A stretch of 64,000 nucleotides of DNA from Rhodoblastus sp963704565 (lineage in GTDB: Bacteria > Pseudomonadota > Alphaproteobacteria > Rhizobiales > Beijerinckiaceae), in contig OY969917.1 in NCBI GenBank assembly GCA_963704565.1, positions 2,108,001-2,172,000 on the forward strand. Direction: 5' to 3'. Numbering within the stretch: position 1 is the stretch's first letter; every line of letters starts with the position of its first letter. Positions 31,301 to 38,807 of this stretch are shown here, piece by piece. A model generated the notes under the pieces. The model was not told the origin of the DNA, made no database searches, and saw only the letters and a list, made by a program, of their open reading frames with translations. Both the position numbers and the translations under genes were made by a program.

Positions 31301-31605
31301 CCGGCCGTCCGCAGGCCGCGCCGGGCGAGGACCAGAAAACCGAAGCGCAGGCGGGCGAAGACGCGCCGGCGCAGGAGCGTCCGCATCGTCCCGAAGGCGG
31401 CAAGCCGCGTTTCGAGGGTCGGCGCGACAATCGCCAATTCGAAGGCAAGTTCGACGGCAAGAAACGCGACGACCAGCGCGGCGGCGACCGTCCGCCCCAT
31501 CACGAAAAGCGTCCGCCACGCGAAAAGCAGGCCGATCCGGATTCCCCCTTCGCCAAGCTCGCCGCGCTCAAGGCCGAGCTGGAGGCGAAAGGCAAGAAGA
31601 GCTGA
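28342..31605 (+). CDS. Suv3-like superfamily 2 helicase with acidic and RG-rich tail
   Basis: A 1087-residue helicase related to mitochondrial SUV3, a common alphaproteobacterial protein. The ATP-binding block GPTNTGKT is at 23-30, Walker B/DEAD-like IDEIQLA at 104-110, and motif VI reads QIAGRAGRHARDG. After the helicase core the C-terminal part is low complexity: acidic with repeated QETE units (about 860-900), then rich in Glu/Ala/Pro, then a basic Arg/Gly/His/Pro tail suited to RNA binding. Likely an RNA-unwinding enzyme of RNA turnover. ATG 28342 gives a short N-terminus; the start at 28261 is possible but adds no domain. Confidence 0.88.
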   Translation: MNSHGAPRAAANVSAMNVLAILGPTNTGKTHFAIERMLSHKAGMIGLPLRLLAREVYGRVVAKVGSEAVALITGEEKIKPKHPRYWVSTVEAMPRDLELPFVAIDEIQLAASFDRGHVFTDRILNRRGTEETLLIGAATMQEALERLLPGVRTQSRPRLSQLTFAGDRKIARLPRRSAIVTFRAEDVYAIAEWIRRQRGGAAVVLGALSPRTRNAQIDLYQNGDVDYIVATDAIGMGLNLDVDHVAFAADRKFDGYQHRRLNPAEFGQIAGRAGRHARDGSFGTSGRCPPFDEELAAMIESHAFDPVPLLQWRNAALDFSSIEDLIASLDQTPTLSGLSRAPTAEDQIALETIARDEKVRRDAKTRADVARLWDVCQIPDYRKTSPAAHADLVLTMFGFIVRAGRVPDDWFARQIALVDRADGDIDALSARIAQVRTWAFIANRNDWLRDPEHWQGVSRQVEDNLSDALHARLTQRFVDRRASVLMRRLRENAMLEAEVTATGQVMVEGHHVGSLQGFCFTADPAAEGEEAKTLNAAAQKALAAEIEARARRVHEAVDEAFVLANDGIIRWLGEPVARIAAGDHILKPRARLIADEHLTGAQLDMAQTRLDLWLAQHVKKLLGALEEMEIGDGLEGVARGVAFQIGEALGVLERSRVAEEMKTLPQEGRAALRKFGVRFGAYHLYLPALLKPAPRALAAQLWALKHGGLETVKGIDEVAHLASSGRTSFAADQSVNRGLYRAAGFRVCGERAVRVDILERLADLIRPAIAYRPGATPGDPPPGAADGDGFVVTVAMTSLAGCSGESFASILKSLGYASETRPGPAITVPLLPKAPTEPLKPAQETEQETEQETEQEAAPAAEGAETDEAEATEAPAEAEVVTEAGEAPAEAEGTTEAAPEETPAPAEEPAAEEVPQEALQEPAPAVEGETVAAAEGEAAEAAEAPPAEDAAPAEPATIEVWKPQRHHGRRREHDQRPQRRPGGRGFSGRPQAAPGEDQKTEAQAGEDAPAQERPHRPEGGKPRFEGRRDNRQFEGKFDGKKRDDQRGGDRPPHHEKRPPREKQADPDSPFAKLAALKAELEAKGKKS

Positions 31606-31739
31606 TCCCGCCGCCCCTTGCATTTTTGCCTGCCTGCCCGCGTCATTTTGCCGGTTGCGGGACTTTTCTGGCATGGTTAATGCTTCGTTAAGCAGGCAAG
31701 GTTCATTCTGGGAAAGATGCGTGTCGCGCGGGTCCAAGC

Positions 31740-32261
31740 ATGTTCAACAAGTTGCGGCGGTTCATTGACGAATTGACCGGCTCCGAACCCGTGGAACGGG
31801 ATTTCGGCGAGAATGAATTGCGCGTCGCCGCCGCCGCTTTGCTGGTCCATGTCGCCGAAATCGACGGCTTTTTCACCGATTCGGAAAAACGCGCCCTGCT
31901 GCTTCTGCTGCAGCAGCGTTTCGATCTCGACGTCGAGTCCGCCGAGCGCCTGCTCGCCGAGGCGCGCGCGCGCGACCGCGAATCGGTGGACCTTTACGGC
32001 TTCACCTCGGTCCTGAAACATTCGATGAGCGGGCCGGATCGTCGCCGGCTGGTCGAAATGATGTGGACCGTCGCCTATGCCGACGGCAAGGTTCAGGAAT
32101 TCGAGGAAAATATCATCTGGCGGGTGTCCGAACTGCTCAGCGTGCCGGCGCGCGAGCGCATCGCCATGCGCCGCAAGGTCCGCGAGGAGCATGGCTGCGA
32201 TCCCGACGCGCCGGGACCGTGGGACGCCGATGCGCCCGCCGCCGGAGAGGCCAGGCCATGA
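31740..32261 (+). CDS. TerB-domain protein
   Basis: Small protein (173 residues) with a TerB/DjlA-type helical domain: the acidic pattern HVAEIDGFFTDSEKRALLLL and AYADGKVQEFEENIIW are the two repeats of the fold. TerB domains are linked to metal/stress response but the function is unclear. Its stop overlaps the next gene's start in ATGA (32258-32261), so translation is coupled to the SDR gene. No signal or membrane segment is visible. Confidence 0.8.
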   Translation: MFNKLRRFIDELTGSEPVERDFGENELRVAAAALLVHVAEIDGFFTDSEKRALLLLLQQRFDLDVESAERLLAEARARDRESVDLYGFTSVLKHSMSGPDRRRLVEMMWTVAYADGKVQEFEENIIWRVSELLSVPARERIAMRRKVREEHGCDPDAPGPWDADAPAAGEARP

Positions 32262-33075
32262 GCGCCGCGCGAAAAGTCATGCTGATCACCGGCGCCTCGG
32301 GCGGCATCGGCGCCGATCTCGCCCGCATCGCCGCTTCGAATGGCCACGATCTCGCTCTGGTGGCGCGCAACCGCGCCGCGCTCGACGCCTTGGCCGACGA
32401 AATCGCCGCCCTTCCCGGCCAAATCAATCCGCGCCCGCTGGTGTTCGATTGCGACCTGTCGCAGTCGGGCGCCCCGCCGCCGTCGCGGCTTTTCTGGACC
32501 AATCCGGCGCCGATATCGCCAGCCTGGTCAACAACGCCGGCTATGGCGTGCTGGAGTCCGCGCTCGACGGCGACATCGCCGAACAGCTCGGCATGATCGA
32601 CCTGAATATCCGCGCGCTCACCGAATTGAGCCTGCGTTTCGGCAAGAGGCTCGCCGCCAATCGCGGCCGGCTGCTCAATGTCGCCTCGGTCGCCGCCTAT
32701 ATGCCCGGTCCCGGCATGGCGGTCTATTACGCCAGCAAGGCCTATGTGCTGTCCTTCAGCGAGGCTTTGTCGGCGGAGCTGGCGCCGCTTGGCGTGACCG
32801 TCACCGCTTTGTGCCCTGGTCCGGTCCCGACCGGCTTTCAGGCGCGCGCGCGTTTTTCCAGCCGCATGAACGCCATGCGGCATATCGCCCTACCCCCGTC
32901 CGAGGTCGCCCGCGCGGGTTATAATGGCATGATGGCGGGGAAGCGCGTGGTCCTGCCCGGACTCTCGACCAAGATCATGGCGTGGAGCGCGCCGTTCACG
33001 CCAAAGAGCCTGTCGCTGAGAATTATTTCTTCGTTGCAGATGCGCCGCAAACGGAAGGAGGGCGCCGCGAAATGA
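32258..33075 (+). pseudogene. Short-chain dehydrogenase/reductase, -1 frameshift at a C run
   Basis: SDR-family oxidoreductase. Cofactor motif TGASGGIG is near the N-terminus (residues 11-18 of the first frame). Frame 1 reads PLVFDCDLSQSGA and then loses family character at about 32471. The downstream frame continues as PAAVAAFLDQSGADIASLVNNAGYGVL, with YYASKAY holding the catalytic Tyr and Lys, to 33075. Adding one C to the CCCC at 32472-32475 restores a single frame of about 272 residues. Either a true frameshift or an assembly error in a homopolymer. The neighbours overlap by four bases on both sides, which supports an intact ancestral gene. Confidence 0.75.
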
Positions 33076-33830
33076 ATTGTTGCAGCCGCTATTCCTGTTC
33101 GCCGCGCAAGCCGATGCTGGTCGTGCTGCATGGCGAGAATTCGACGCCGGGCCGGATCGGCCGCATGTTGCGCGATCTCGGTTTCGGCCTCGACATCCGG
33201 CGCCCGCGCTTCGGCGATCCGCTGCCCGAAAACATGAGCGGCCACAGCGGCGCGGTGTTTTTCGGCGGCCCGATGAGCGCCAACGACGAAGAGGACTGGA
33301 TCAGGCGCGAAATCGACTGGATCGGCCTGCCGCTCAAGGAACAGAAACCCTTCCTCGGCATCTGCCTCGGCGCGCAATTGCTCGCCCGCCATCTCGGCCA
33401 TCGCGTCGGCGGCCATCCCGAAGGCAAGGTCGAGGTCGGCTATTATCCGATCCGCCCGACCGAAGCAGGTCGCGGCCTGTGCAAGGCGCCTTTTCCCACC
33501 TGCGTCTATCAATGGCACCGCGAGGGCTTCGACCTGCCCAATGGCGCGACGCTGCTGGCGGAAGGCGAGGATTTCGAGGCCCAGGCCATTCGCGTCGGCC
33601 AAAGGGCTTTCGGGCTGCAATTTCACCCGGACGTCACTTACGACATGATCTGCCAGTGGACGGTGACCGCTCTGGAGCGCATGAAACAGCCCGGCGCCCA
33701 GGAAGGCCGCCATCATCTTGACGGCTGGTTCCAGCACGACGCCATGGTGGCGCGCTGGACCGAATCGTTCTTGCGCTGCTGGAGCGGCGCCGTCGCCTGC
33801 GGCCGGGCGGCAGGCGTCGCGGCGGATTGA
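33072..33830 (+). CDS. Class I glutamine amidotransferase-like protein
   Basis: Cytoplasmic GATase1-type protein of 252 residues. The nucleophile elbow GICLGAQ has Cys98. The second catalytic part reads FGLQFHPDVTYDMI, with His present but Asp in place of the usual Glu. Its ATG at 33072 overlaps the SDR stop at 33073-33075. Putative function is hydrolysis of a gamma-glutamyl or related amide; no partner synthase is adjacent. A start at 33114 (MLVVLHGEN) would drop the Cys-rich N-terminus and is possible. Confidence 0.82.
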   Translation: MNCCSRYSCSPRKPMLVVLHGENSTPGRIGRMLRDLGFGLDIRRPRFGDPLPENMSGHSGAVFFGGPMSANDEEDWIRREIDWIGLPLKEQKPFLGICLGAQLLARHLGHRVGGHPEGKVEVGYYPIRPTEAGRGLCKAPFPTCVYQWHREGFDLPNGATLLAEGEDFEAQAIRVGQRAFGLQFHPDVTYDMICQWTVTALERMKQPGAQEGRHHLDGWFQHDAMVARWTESFLRCWSGAVACGRAAGVAAD

Positions 33831-33912
33831 CCGGCAGGCCGAAGAGTGCGGCGCCAGGAAACCGGGAACGTTCGATCTCGATATTGCAAACGAACCAGGC
33901 GAACGGCGCCAC

Positions 33913-33953
33913 GTCAAATCATATTTGACATGTGTAAAACAGTGATTTACATC
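33913..33953 (+). promoter_or_regulatory. Promoter and two inverted repeats upstream of higB
   Basis: Two perfect inverted repeats sit just before higB: GTCAAAT-CAT-ATTTGAC (33913-33929) and TGTAAA-ACAGTGA-TTTACA (33933-33951). Between them is a -35-like TTGACA (33925-33930), followed after 17 bases by the weak -10 candidate TACATC (33948-33953). Palindromes overlapping a promoter are typical of autoregulation by a HigA-type antitoxin; operator identity here is inferred. Confidence 0.5.
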
Positions 33954-33979
33954 TCAGCAAATCGATTGATCTGGCCCCA

Positions 33980-34319
33980 ATGATTGAAAGCTTTCGCCAC
34001 AAGGGATTGAGGCGGCTTTTTGAGGATGACGACGCCAAAGGCGTGAGCGCCGAGCATGTCCGCAAACTCAAGCAGATTTTAGCCTTGCTCGAAGCCGCGC
34101 AGGACGTGGCCGACCTCGATGTGGCGACTTTTCGCCTCCATGCGTCGAAAGGCGAACTACTTTTTGTTCGGCGCATATTCTTGTCCGAAAACCGGGCCCA
34201 CTTTTCGGGAATATGCGCTTAAAGGATTTTGGGCGGTCGTCGTCCGCGCCAATTGGCGGGTGATTTTCCGCTTCAAGGACGGAAAGGCGTCCGACGTCGA
34301 TCTGGTGGATTACCATTGA
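33980..34319 (+). pseudogene. higB: HigB-type (RelE-fold) toxin gene split by a palindromic repeat
   Basis: The frame from 33980 reads MIESFRHKGLRRLFEDDDAK and continues to RLHASKGEL, then runs into a family-1 repeat and stops at 34222 (80 residues). The second frame from 34220 reads KGFWAVVVRANWRVIFRFKD and VDLVDYH, the C-terminal half of HigB, to 34319. Removing 34159-34219 (61 bases) joins them into exactly 92 residues, the usual HigB length. So the toxin, an mRNA interferase in the family, is almost certainly inactive. The antitoxin gene is intact just downstream. Confidence 0.85.
34159..34219 (+). repeat. Palindromic repeat, family 1, half copy inside higB
   Basis: A 61-base unit beginning ACTTTTTGTTCGGC, then GCATATTC (34173-34180), TTGTCCGAAAAC, ACTTTTCGGGAATATGC and GCT. 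It matches the second hairpin of copies A and B, including the flanking TGTT. It sits in a codon of higB and shifts the frame by one. Flanks CT/CT leave the excision point ambiguous by two bases. Confidence 0.85.
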
Positions 34320-34333
34320 AGGAGGTGAAGGCC

Positions 34334-34624
34334 GTGACGATGAAGAACCCGCCGCATCCCGGCGAGATGATTGGCGACATTCTCGCGGAAATGGGCGTGT
34401 CGATCAGCGCCGCCGCCAGGGCCATGGGCGTGACGCGCCAGCAATTGCACAATGTTATCGCCGGCCGCAGCGCGATCACGCCGGAGATGGCCTTACGGCT
34501 CGAAAAGGCCCTCGGCAGTTCCGCCGACGCCTGGATGCGCATGCAGGTCAATTACGACCTGGCGCAAGTCCGCGCCCGCGCCTCGACGATCAAGGTTACC
34601 CGGCTGGCGCCGAAAGTCGCCTGA
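34334..34624 (+). CDS. higA: HigA-type antitoxin, XRE-family
   Basis: DNA-binding antitoxin of 96 residues with a helix-turn-helix (block ISAAARAMGVTRQQLHNVIAG) and the HigA pattern HPGEMIGDILAEMG. The GTG at 34334 was chosen because GGAGG at 34321-34325 lies eight bases upstream; ATG 34340 is the alternative. It would normally neutralise HigB and repress the operon. The stop is TGA at 34622. The toxin partner is disrupted, so the antitoxin may be orphaned. Confidence 0.9.
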   Translation: MTMKNPPHPGEMIGDILAEMGVSISAAARAMGVTRQQLHNVIAGRSAITPEMALRLEKALGSSADAWMRMQVNYDLAQVRARASTIKVTRLAPKVA

Positions 34625-34639
34625 CAAGAACCAAGCGGC

Positions 34640-35158
34640 TCAATCCGCCAGTTCGAGCGTCCAGAACACCTTGTAGCGCGACTTCGGATTATAGACGACG
34701 GCGATTCCCATCCGTTTCATGCCCGGCGCCAGCAGGTTGGCGTTGTGCGGCGGCGACTGGCGCCAGCCGGAAAACACCTCGGCCATCGTGTCATAGCCGG
34801 CCGAGACATTCTCCACCGCCCGGTTCTTCTCATAGCCCGCGTGGTCCAGCCGCTCGGCGAGGCCGCCGCGCAACGCGTGGCTGAGCTTGTCGCGCGCCGC
34901 CATGGCGTCGGATTGCGCCTCGGCCTGCGCCATCAGGCCCGGATCGAGAACCACGTCGCCCAGGCCGTGACCGCGGCGATAAAGCGAAATCAAATCGCGC
35001 GACGCCGCGACGTCGAGCCGGGCGCCGGGAGCGGCCATGGAGCGGTACAGGCCGGTCTCAGGCGGCGGCGGCGTTTCGGCGCAGCCGGACAGCAGCAGCA
35101 ATAGAGGCGCGGCGGCGAAGGCCAGCCGCGCGGCGGCGGGACGGGAAACACGCGACAA
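34640..35158 (-). CDS. CAP/SCP-domain lipoprotein
   Basis: Secreted CAP-superfamily (PR-1/SCP) protein of 172 residues. The signal peptide ends with lipobox LSGC, so it is probably lipid-anchored. The CAP core has SHALRGGLAERLDHAGYEKNR and the motif GYDTMAEVFSGWRQSPPHNANLL, with the family His in SPPHN. The start is TTG at 35158; no in-frame ATG precedes the signal. Function of bacterial CAP proteins is largely unknown. Confidence 0.85.
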   Translation of the reverse strand: MSRVSRPAAARLAFAAAPLLLLLSGCAETPPPPETGLYRSMAAPGARLDVAASRDLISLYRRGHGLGDVVLDPGLMAQAEAQSDAMAARDKLSHALRGGLAERLDHAGYEKNRAVENVSAGYDTMAEVFSGWRQSPPHNANLLAPGMKRMGIAVVYNPKSRYKVFWTLELAD

Positions 35159-35206
35159 GATGGAAGCTCCGATCGAAGGCGGGAAAGAAGAAATCGCTGA
35201 AAAACC

Positions 35207-37714
35207 TTAAGCCTTGTTTTCGGGACGCCCCTCAAGATAGCGCTCCAGCATCGGCTCGATCCTGGGCAGGCTCACATTCATCGCCGGGGTCGATCCGGTT
35301 ATGTTGACGCCAGCCTCCGCCAGGGCGCTGAAAAGGGCGAACATCAGATCGCTGCGCACCCGCCCCGCGCGCTCGACATTCTCGACGAAACAAATGATTT
35401 CAAAATCGAGCGAGTTCTGGCCGATATTGGTGAACAGCACCGTCGGCGCCGGAATGCCCACCACCTCGTCGTGCGATTTGGCGACATCGAGCAAGGTCGC
35501 GCGGATTTTTTCGGGGTCCGCGCCCCAAAGCGCCTGGATCGGGATCTTGACGCGGCCGATGCGGTCGCCGCGCACATAATTTTTCACCGTGCCGGTCATC
35601 AGATTGCCGTTGGGCACGATCAAGGTCACGCGGTCGAAGGTCTCGATCTCGGTGGCGCGGACATTGATGCGGCGGACATAGCCCTGGTCGTCGCCAATCG
35701 CCACCAGATCGCCGACCTTGATCGCCCGCTCCCACAGCAAGATCAAACCCGAGACGAAATTATTGACCACCCCTTGCAGGCCGAGGCCGATACCGACGGA
35801 CAGGGCGCCCGCGACCAGCGCGATTTTCTGGAGATCGATCCCGAGATAAGCGATGGCGAACAGCAGCGCCAGCAGGACGCCGATATAGCCGACGCTGGTG
35901 CGCAGCGAGGCCTTCAGGCCCTCGTCGATCTGGGTGAGCGGAAGGTAGCTCTTCTCAAGCCAGTTCTGAATCGCGTGGGTGAGCCCGTAGCCCAGAGCGA
36001 ACAAGGCGAGCGCGACAATCAGGCTCCACGGCGAAATGGTGACATTGCCGACCGAGAAGCCGAAAAAAGCGGATTTCATCGCGCCGAAAGCGTCGTGCGA
36101 CTGCACGCCCCAGCGCGCCACCACCAGGAAGGCGGCGATGGCGTAAAGCGTCAGCGACAGGACGCCCGACAGCAGCGCGCCGAGCTGCGCCAGGCTCTCG
36201 CGCCGCAGGCCGATGCTGGCGATCATCGCCCGGCTCAAGCGCGAATCGGGCCGGAACGCCTGCTCCAGCCCTTGGGAGACCAGCTTGTCCAGCAGGAACA
36301 GCAGACAGGCGACCAGGGTCGCCCAGGCGATCTGATCGACCAGAAAGGAAGAGAGCGCGACATAGCCCAGCAGATCGGCGCCGAGGACGAGCAGCGTCGC
36401 CGTCCAGATGGCGAAGCGGATCGCCGCCCACCACGGGCTCTCGTCTTCGAGATTGGCGGGGCGTCCCGTGGCGCTTTCCGTCGCGTCCTCGGGCGCGGCG
36501 ACTATGCCGTAGAGCCCATGCGTCAAAGCGAGGCCGACGAGCAGGGAAAAGGTTCCGCGCGCCACGACCGACAAGGACAGCGCCGCGCCGGCCGTTTCGT
36601 TGAGCGCGTCGAACAGTTTGCCGAGCGCGATCAAACCGGCGACGACCAGCGTCAGATTCATCAGCCGGCGCGCGACCGGATCGGTCAGTTCGACCGGGCG
36701 CCATTGCGGGCGATTGGGAGCAAGCACGGCGTTGCCGACCCCCCCCGCCAAAGCCATGACGACGACGCTTTGCAACAAGGCGGCGGCCAAGGGCTTGAAC
36801 TCGTCGCCGCCGATCCCGAACCAGTCGCCCAGCATATAAAAGCCCATCAGCCCGCTCACCGGGATGACGGCCACCGCCGAAGCCGTCCACAAGGCGGCGG
36901 CCGCCTTGAGAAATTCGCTGCGCGTCCGCCCCGATTTCTCGCGCGGGATCACCCGGCGCGCCACCAGAGCCGCGCCGAAGATGGCGGCGATCAGCGCCAG
37001 GACCGAAAGGCCGAACAGCCAGCGGGCGCGCCCTTCCAGCGCGTCGTTCGCCTGGCTCACGAAATCCATGCCGACGCCGCGCGTCGCGGCGAGGCTGCGC
37101 GGCAGGTCGCTCGCCGCGTCCATCCACAAGCGCGGCGACAGGATGCTCGACGAACCCTGGAAGACCGAATTGGCGAAAAGCGCGCGCCGCCGTTCGGAGA
37201 TCAGCGTGGCGGTCTGTTCGACCTGCACTTGCGCCAGTTTGGCCCGTTTGATCAGGTCGTCGCGCGAGGCGAGGAGCTTTGCCTGATCGTCGCGCTCCTT
37301 GGCGATCGCCGGATCCTCCGGCGCCGCGTTCGGATTGGCCTTGAGATCCGGCGGTTTTCCAAGCTGGTCGAGCCGCACCTTGACCGCCGAGAGCTTGGGC
37401 GTGACATCGGCGATCACGGCCTGGATTTGGGTCGAGAGCGGGTCGAGATTTCCGCGCAAGGTCGCCAGATCGGCGTCGGTCAGATTGTCTCCGGACAGCT
37501 GGGCCTCGATCTTCTTGAGGCTTTGCTGGACCGAATCGAGGCTCGCCGCCGAATCGATGGGCGCGGGCGCGGCCGCCGCCGCGGCGCCCGAATCGGCGCT
37601 CAAGGCCGGCGCCGCCGCGCCGCACAGCAGAAAAGCGGCCAAAAGCCTGACGATGAAGACGCGGGAAAGCAGACGCGTCACGGCGAACTCCAAATTTACG
37701 ATGGGCCCGAGCAT
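35207..37714 (-). CDS. DUF3772-MscS mechanosensitive channel family protein
   Basis: Large inner-membrane protein (835 residues from ATG 37714). After a signal-like segment comes a coiled periplasmic DUF3772 region (about residues 40-220), then many membrane helices, then the MscS pore and cytoplasmic domains with the block VAGALSVGIGLGLQGVVNNF and the upper-domain sequence WERAIKVGDLVAIGDDQGYV. It may release solutes on hypo-osmotic shock. A GTG start at 37681 is possible. The gene is opposite to epmB by strand order, sharing no overlap. Confidence 0.85.
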   Translation of the reverse strand: MLGPIVNLEFAVTRLLSRVFIVRLLAAFLLCGAAAPALSADSGAAAAAAPAPIDSAASLDSVQQSLKKIEAQLSGDNLTDADLATLRGNLDPLSTQIQAVIADVTPKLSAVKVRLDQLGKPPDLKANPNAAPEDPAIAKERDDQAKLLASRDDLIKRAKLAQVQVEQTATLISERRRALFANSVFQGSSSILSPRLWMDAASDLPRSLAATRGVGMDFVSQANDALEGRARWLFGLSVLALIAAIFGAALVARRVIPREKSGRTRSEFLKAAAALWTASAVAVIPVSGLMGFYMLGDWFGIGGDEFKPLAAALLQSVVVMALAGGVGNAVLAPNRPQWRPVELTDPVARRLMNLTLVVAGLIALGKLFDALNETAGAALSLSVVARGTFSLLVGLALTHGLYGIVAAPEDATESATGRPANLEDESPWWAAIRFAIWTATLLVLGADLLGYVALSSFLVDQIAWATLVACLLFLLDKLVSQGLEQAFRPDSRLSRAMIASIGLRRESLAQLGALLSGVLSLTLYAIAAFLVVARWGVQSHDAFGAMKSAFFGFSVGNVTISPWSLIVALALFALGYGLTHAIQNWLEKSYLPLTQIDEGLKASLRTSVGYIGVLLALLFAIAYLGIDLQKIALVAGALSVGIGLGLQGVVNNFVSGLILLWERAIKVGDLVAIGDDQGYVRRINVRATEIETFDRVTLIVPNGNLMTGTVKNYVRGDRIGRVKIPIQALWGADPEKIRATLLDVAKSHDEVVGIPAPTVLFTNIGQNSLDFEIICFVENVERAGRVRSDLMFALFSALAEAGVNITGSTPAMNVSLPRIEPMLERYLEGRPENKA

Positions 37715-37733
37715 GGCCGGAATTCGGCTTAAA

Positions 37734-38807
37734 TCAAGACGCCGGCGATTTGGGCCCGGCCGGATCGGCGTAGCAATGGCTTTTACCCCGCCAATCCTCG
37801 ACCCGCCAGCCTTCGCCCTCGCGCCGCCAATAATCCGGCCCCGCCGGCGCCTTGCCATGGCCGCCCGGAATATCGACCACGAAAACCGGCTGACAAAGGC
37901 CTGACAGCCGCCCGAGCAGGGTGCGAACCAGCTCCCGCCCCTCCTCCAGCGGCAGGCGCAGATGCGACGTGCCGGGCGCGAGATCGGCGTGATGCAGGTA
38001 ATAGGGCTTGACTCGATTTTCGACAAAGGCCCGCATCAGGACCGCAAGGGTCTCGACATTGTCGTTGACGCCGCGCAGCAGCACGGTCTGGCTGACCATG
38101 ACAATTCCTGAATCGACCAGTCGCGCGATGGCTGCGCGCGCTTGCGCTGTCAATTCGCGCGGATGATTGGCGTGGAGCGCGACATAGACCGTCTTGCCCG
38201 AGGCGCGCAGCGCCGCGATCAGCTCTTGCGTCACGCGCTCCGGCGCGAGCGCCGGGACGCGCGAATGAAAGCGCAGGATTTTCACATGGTCGAGCTTGTT
38301 CAGCCGCGCCGAAAGCTCGGCCAGGCGGCGGGGCGAGACCGCGAGCGGATCGCCGCCGGTGACGATCAGCTCCCAGATTTCACGATGGGCGGCGAGATAA
38401 GCGAAAGCGGAATCGAGCGCCGGCGCGTCGAGCAGGCCCTCGGTTGCCGCGCCGACCCGCTCGCGGCGGAAACAGAACCGGCAATAGACCGGACAGACGC
38501 TGGTCAGTTTTAACAGCGCGCGGTCCGGGTAACGGTGAATCAGGCCCTTGACCGCCTGATGGGCGTCGTCGCCGATCGGATCGGCGCGCTCGTGCGGCAG
38601 AATCGTCAATTCGCGGGGGTCGGGCAGGAACTGCCGGCCGAGCGGATCGTCGCGCCGTTCGATCAGCGCCGCGACTCCGGCCGGCACGGCGACGCTGTAG
38701 CGCGCCGCGACTTTTGCTAAGACATCGGCTTGCTCGGGCGCGGAAAATCCCGCCGCGATCAAATCTTCCGGCTCGGTCAGAGTTTTTCCGGGCGGCGAAA
38801 AACTCAT
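37734..38807 (-). CDS. epmB: EpmB, radical-SAM EF-P lysine 2,3-aminomutase
   Basis: Radical-SAM enzyme related to lysine 2,3-aminomutase, 357 residues. It converts L-alpha-lysine to R-beta-lysine for EF-P modification. The iron-sulfur motif Cys105-x3-Cys109-x2-Cys112 is in SVCPVYCRFCFRRE. The start ATG overlaps the stop of epmA (TGA at 38804-38806) in four bases. The adjacent epmA and divergent efp make the function secure. Confidence 0.92.
   Translation of the reverse strand: MSFSPPGKTLTEPEDLIAAGFSAPEQADVLAKVAARYSVAVPAGVAALIERRDDPLGRQFLPDPRELTILPHERADPIGDDAHQAVKGLIHRYPDRALLKLTSVCPVYCRFCFRRERVGAATEGLLDAPALDSAFAYLAAHREIWELIVTGGDPLAVSPRRLAELSARLNKLDHVKILRFHSRVPALAPERVTQELIAALRASGKTVYVALHANHPRELTAQARAAIARLVDSGIVMVSQTVLLRGVNDNVETLAVLMRAFVENRVKPYYLHHADLAPGTSHLRLPLEEGRELVRTLLGRLSGLCQPVFVVDIPGGHGKAPAGPDYWRREGEGWRVEDWRGKSHCYADPAGPKSPAS

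Noticed and set aside
29299..31737. Long minus-strand frame opposite the helicase
   Set aside because: Arg/Gly-rich shadow of the low-complexity tail; the helicase motifs are on the plus strand.
35471..37732. Long plus-strand frame opposite the MscS-type gene
   Set aside because: Composition is Arg/Gln/Asp-rich with no domain; the MscS and DUF3772 motifs are on the minus strand.
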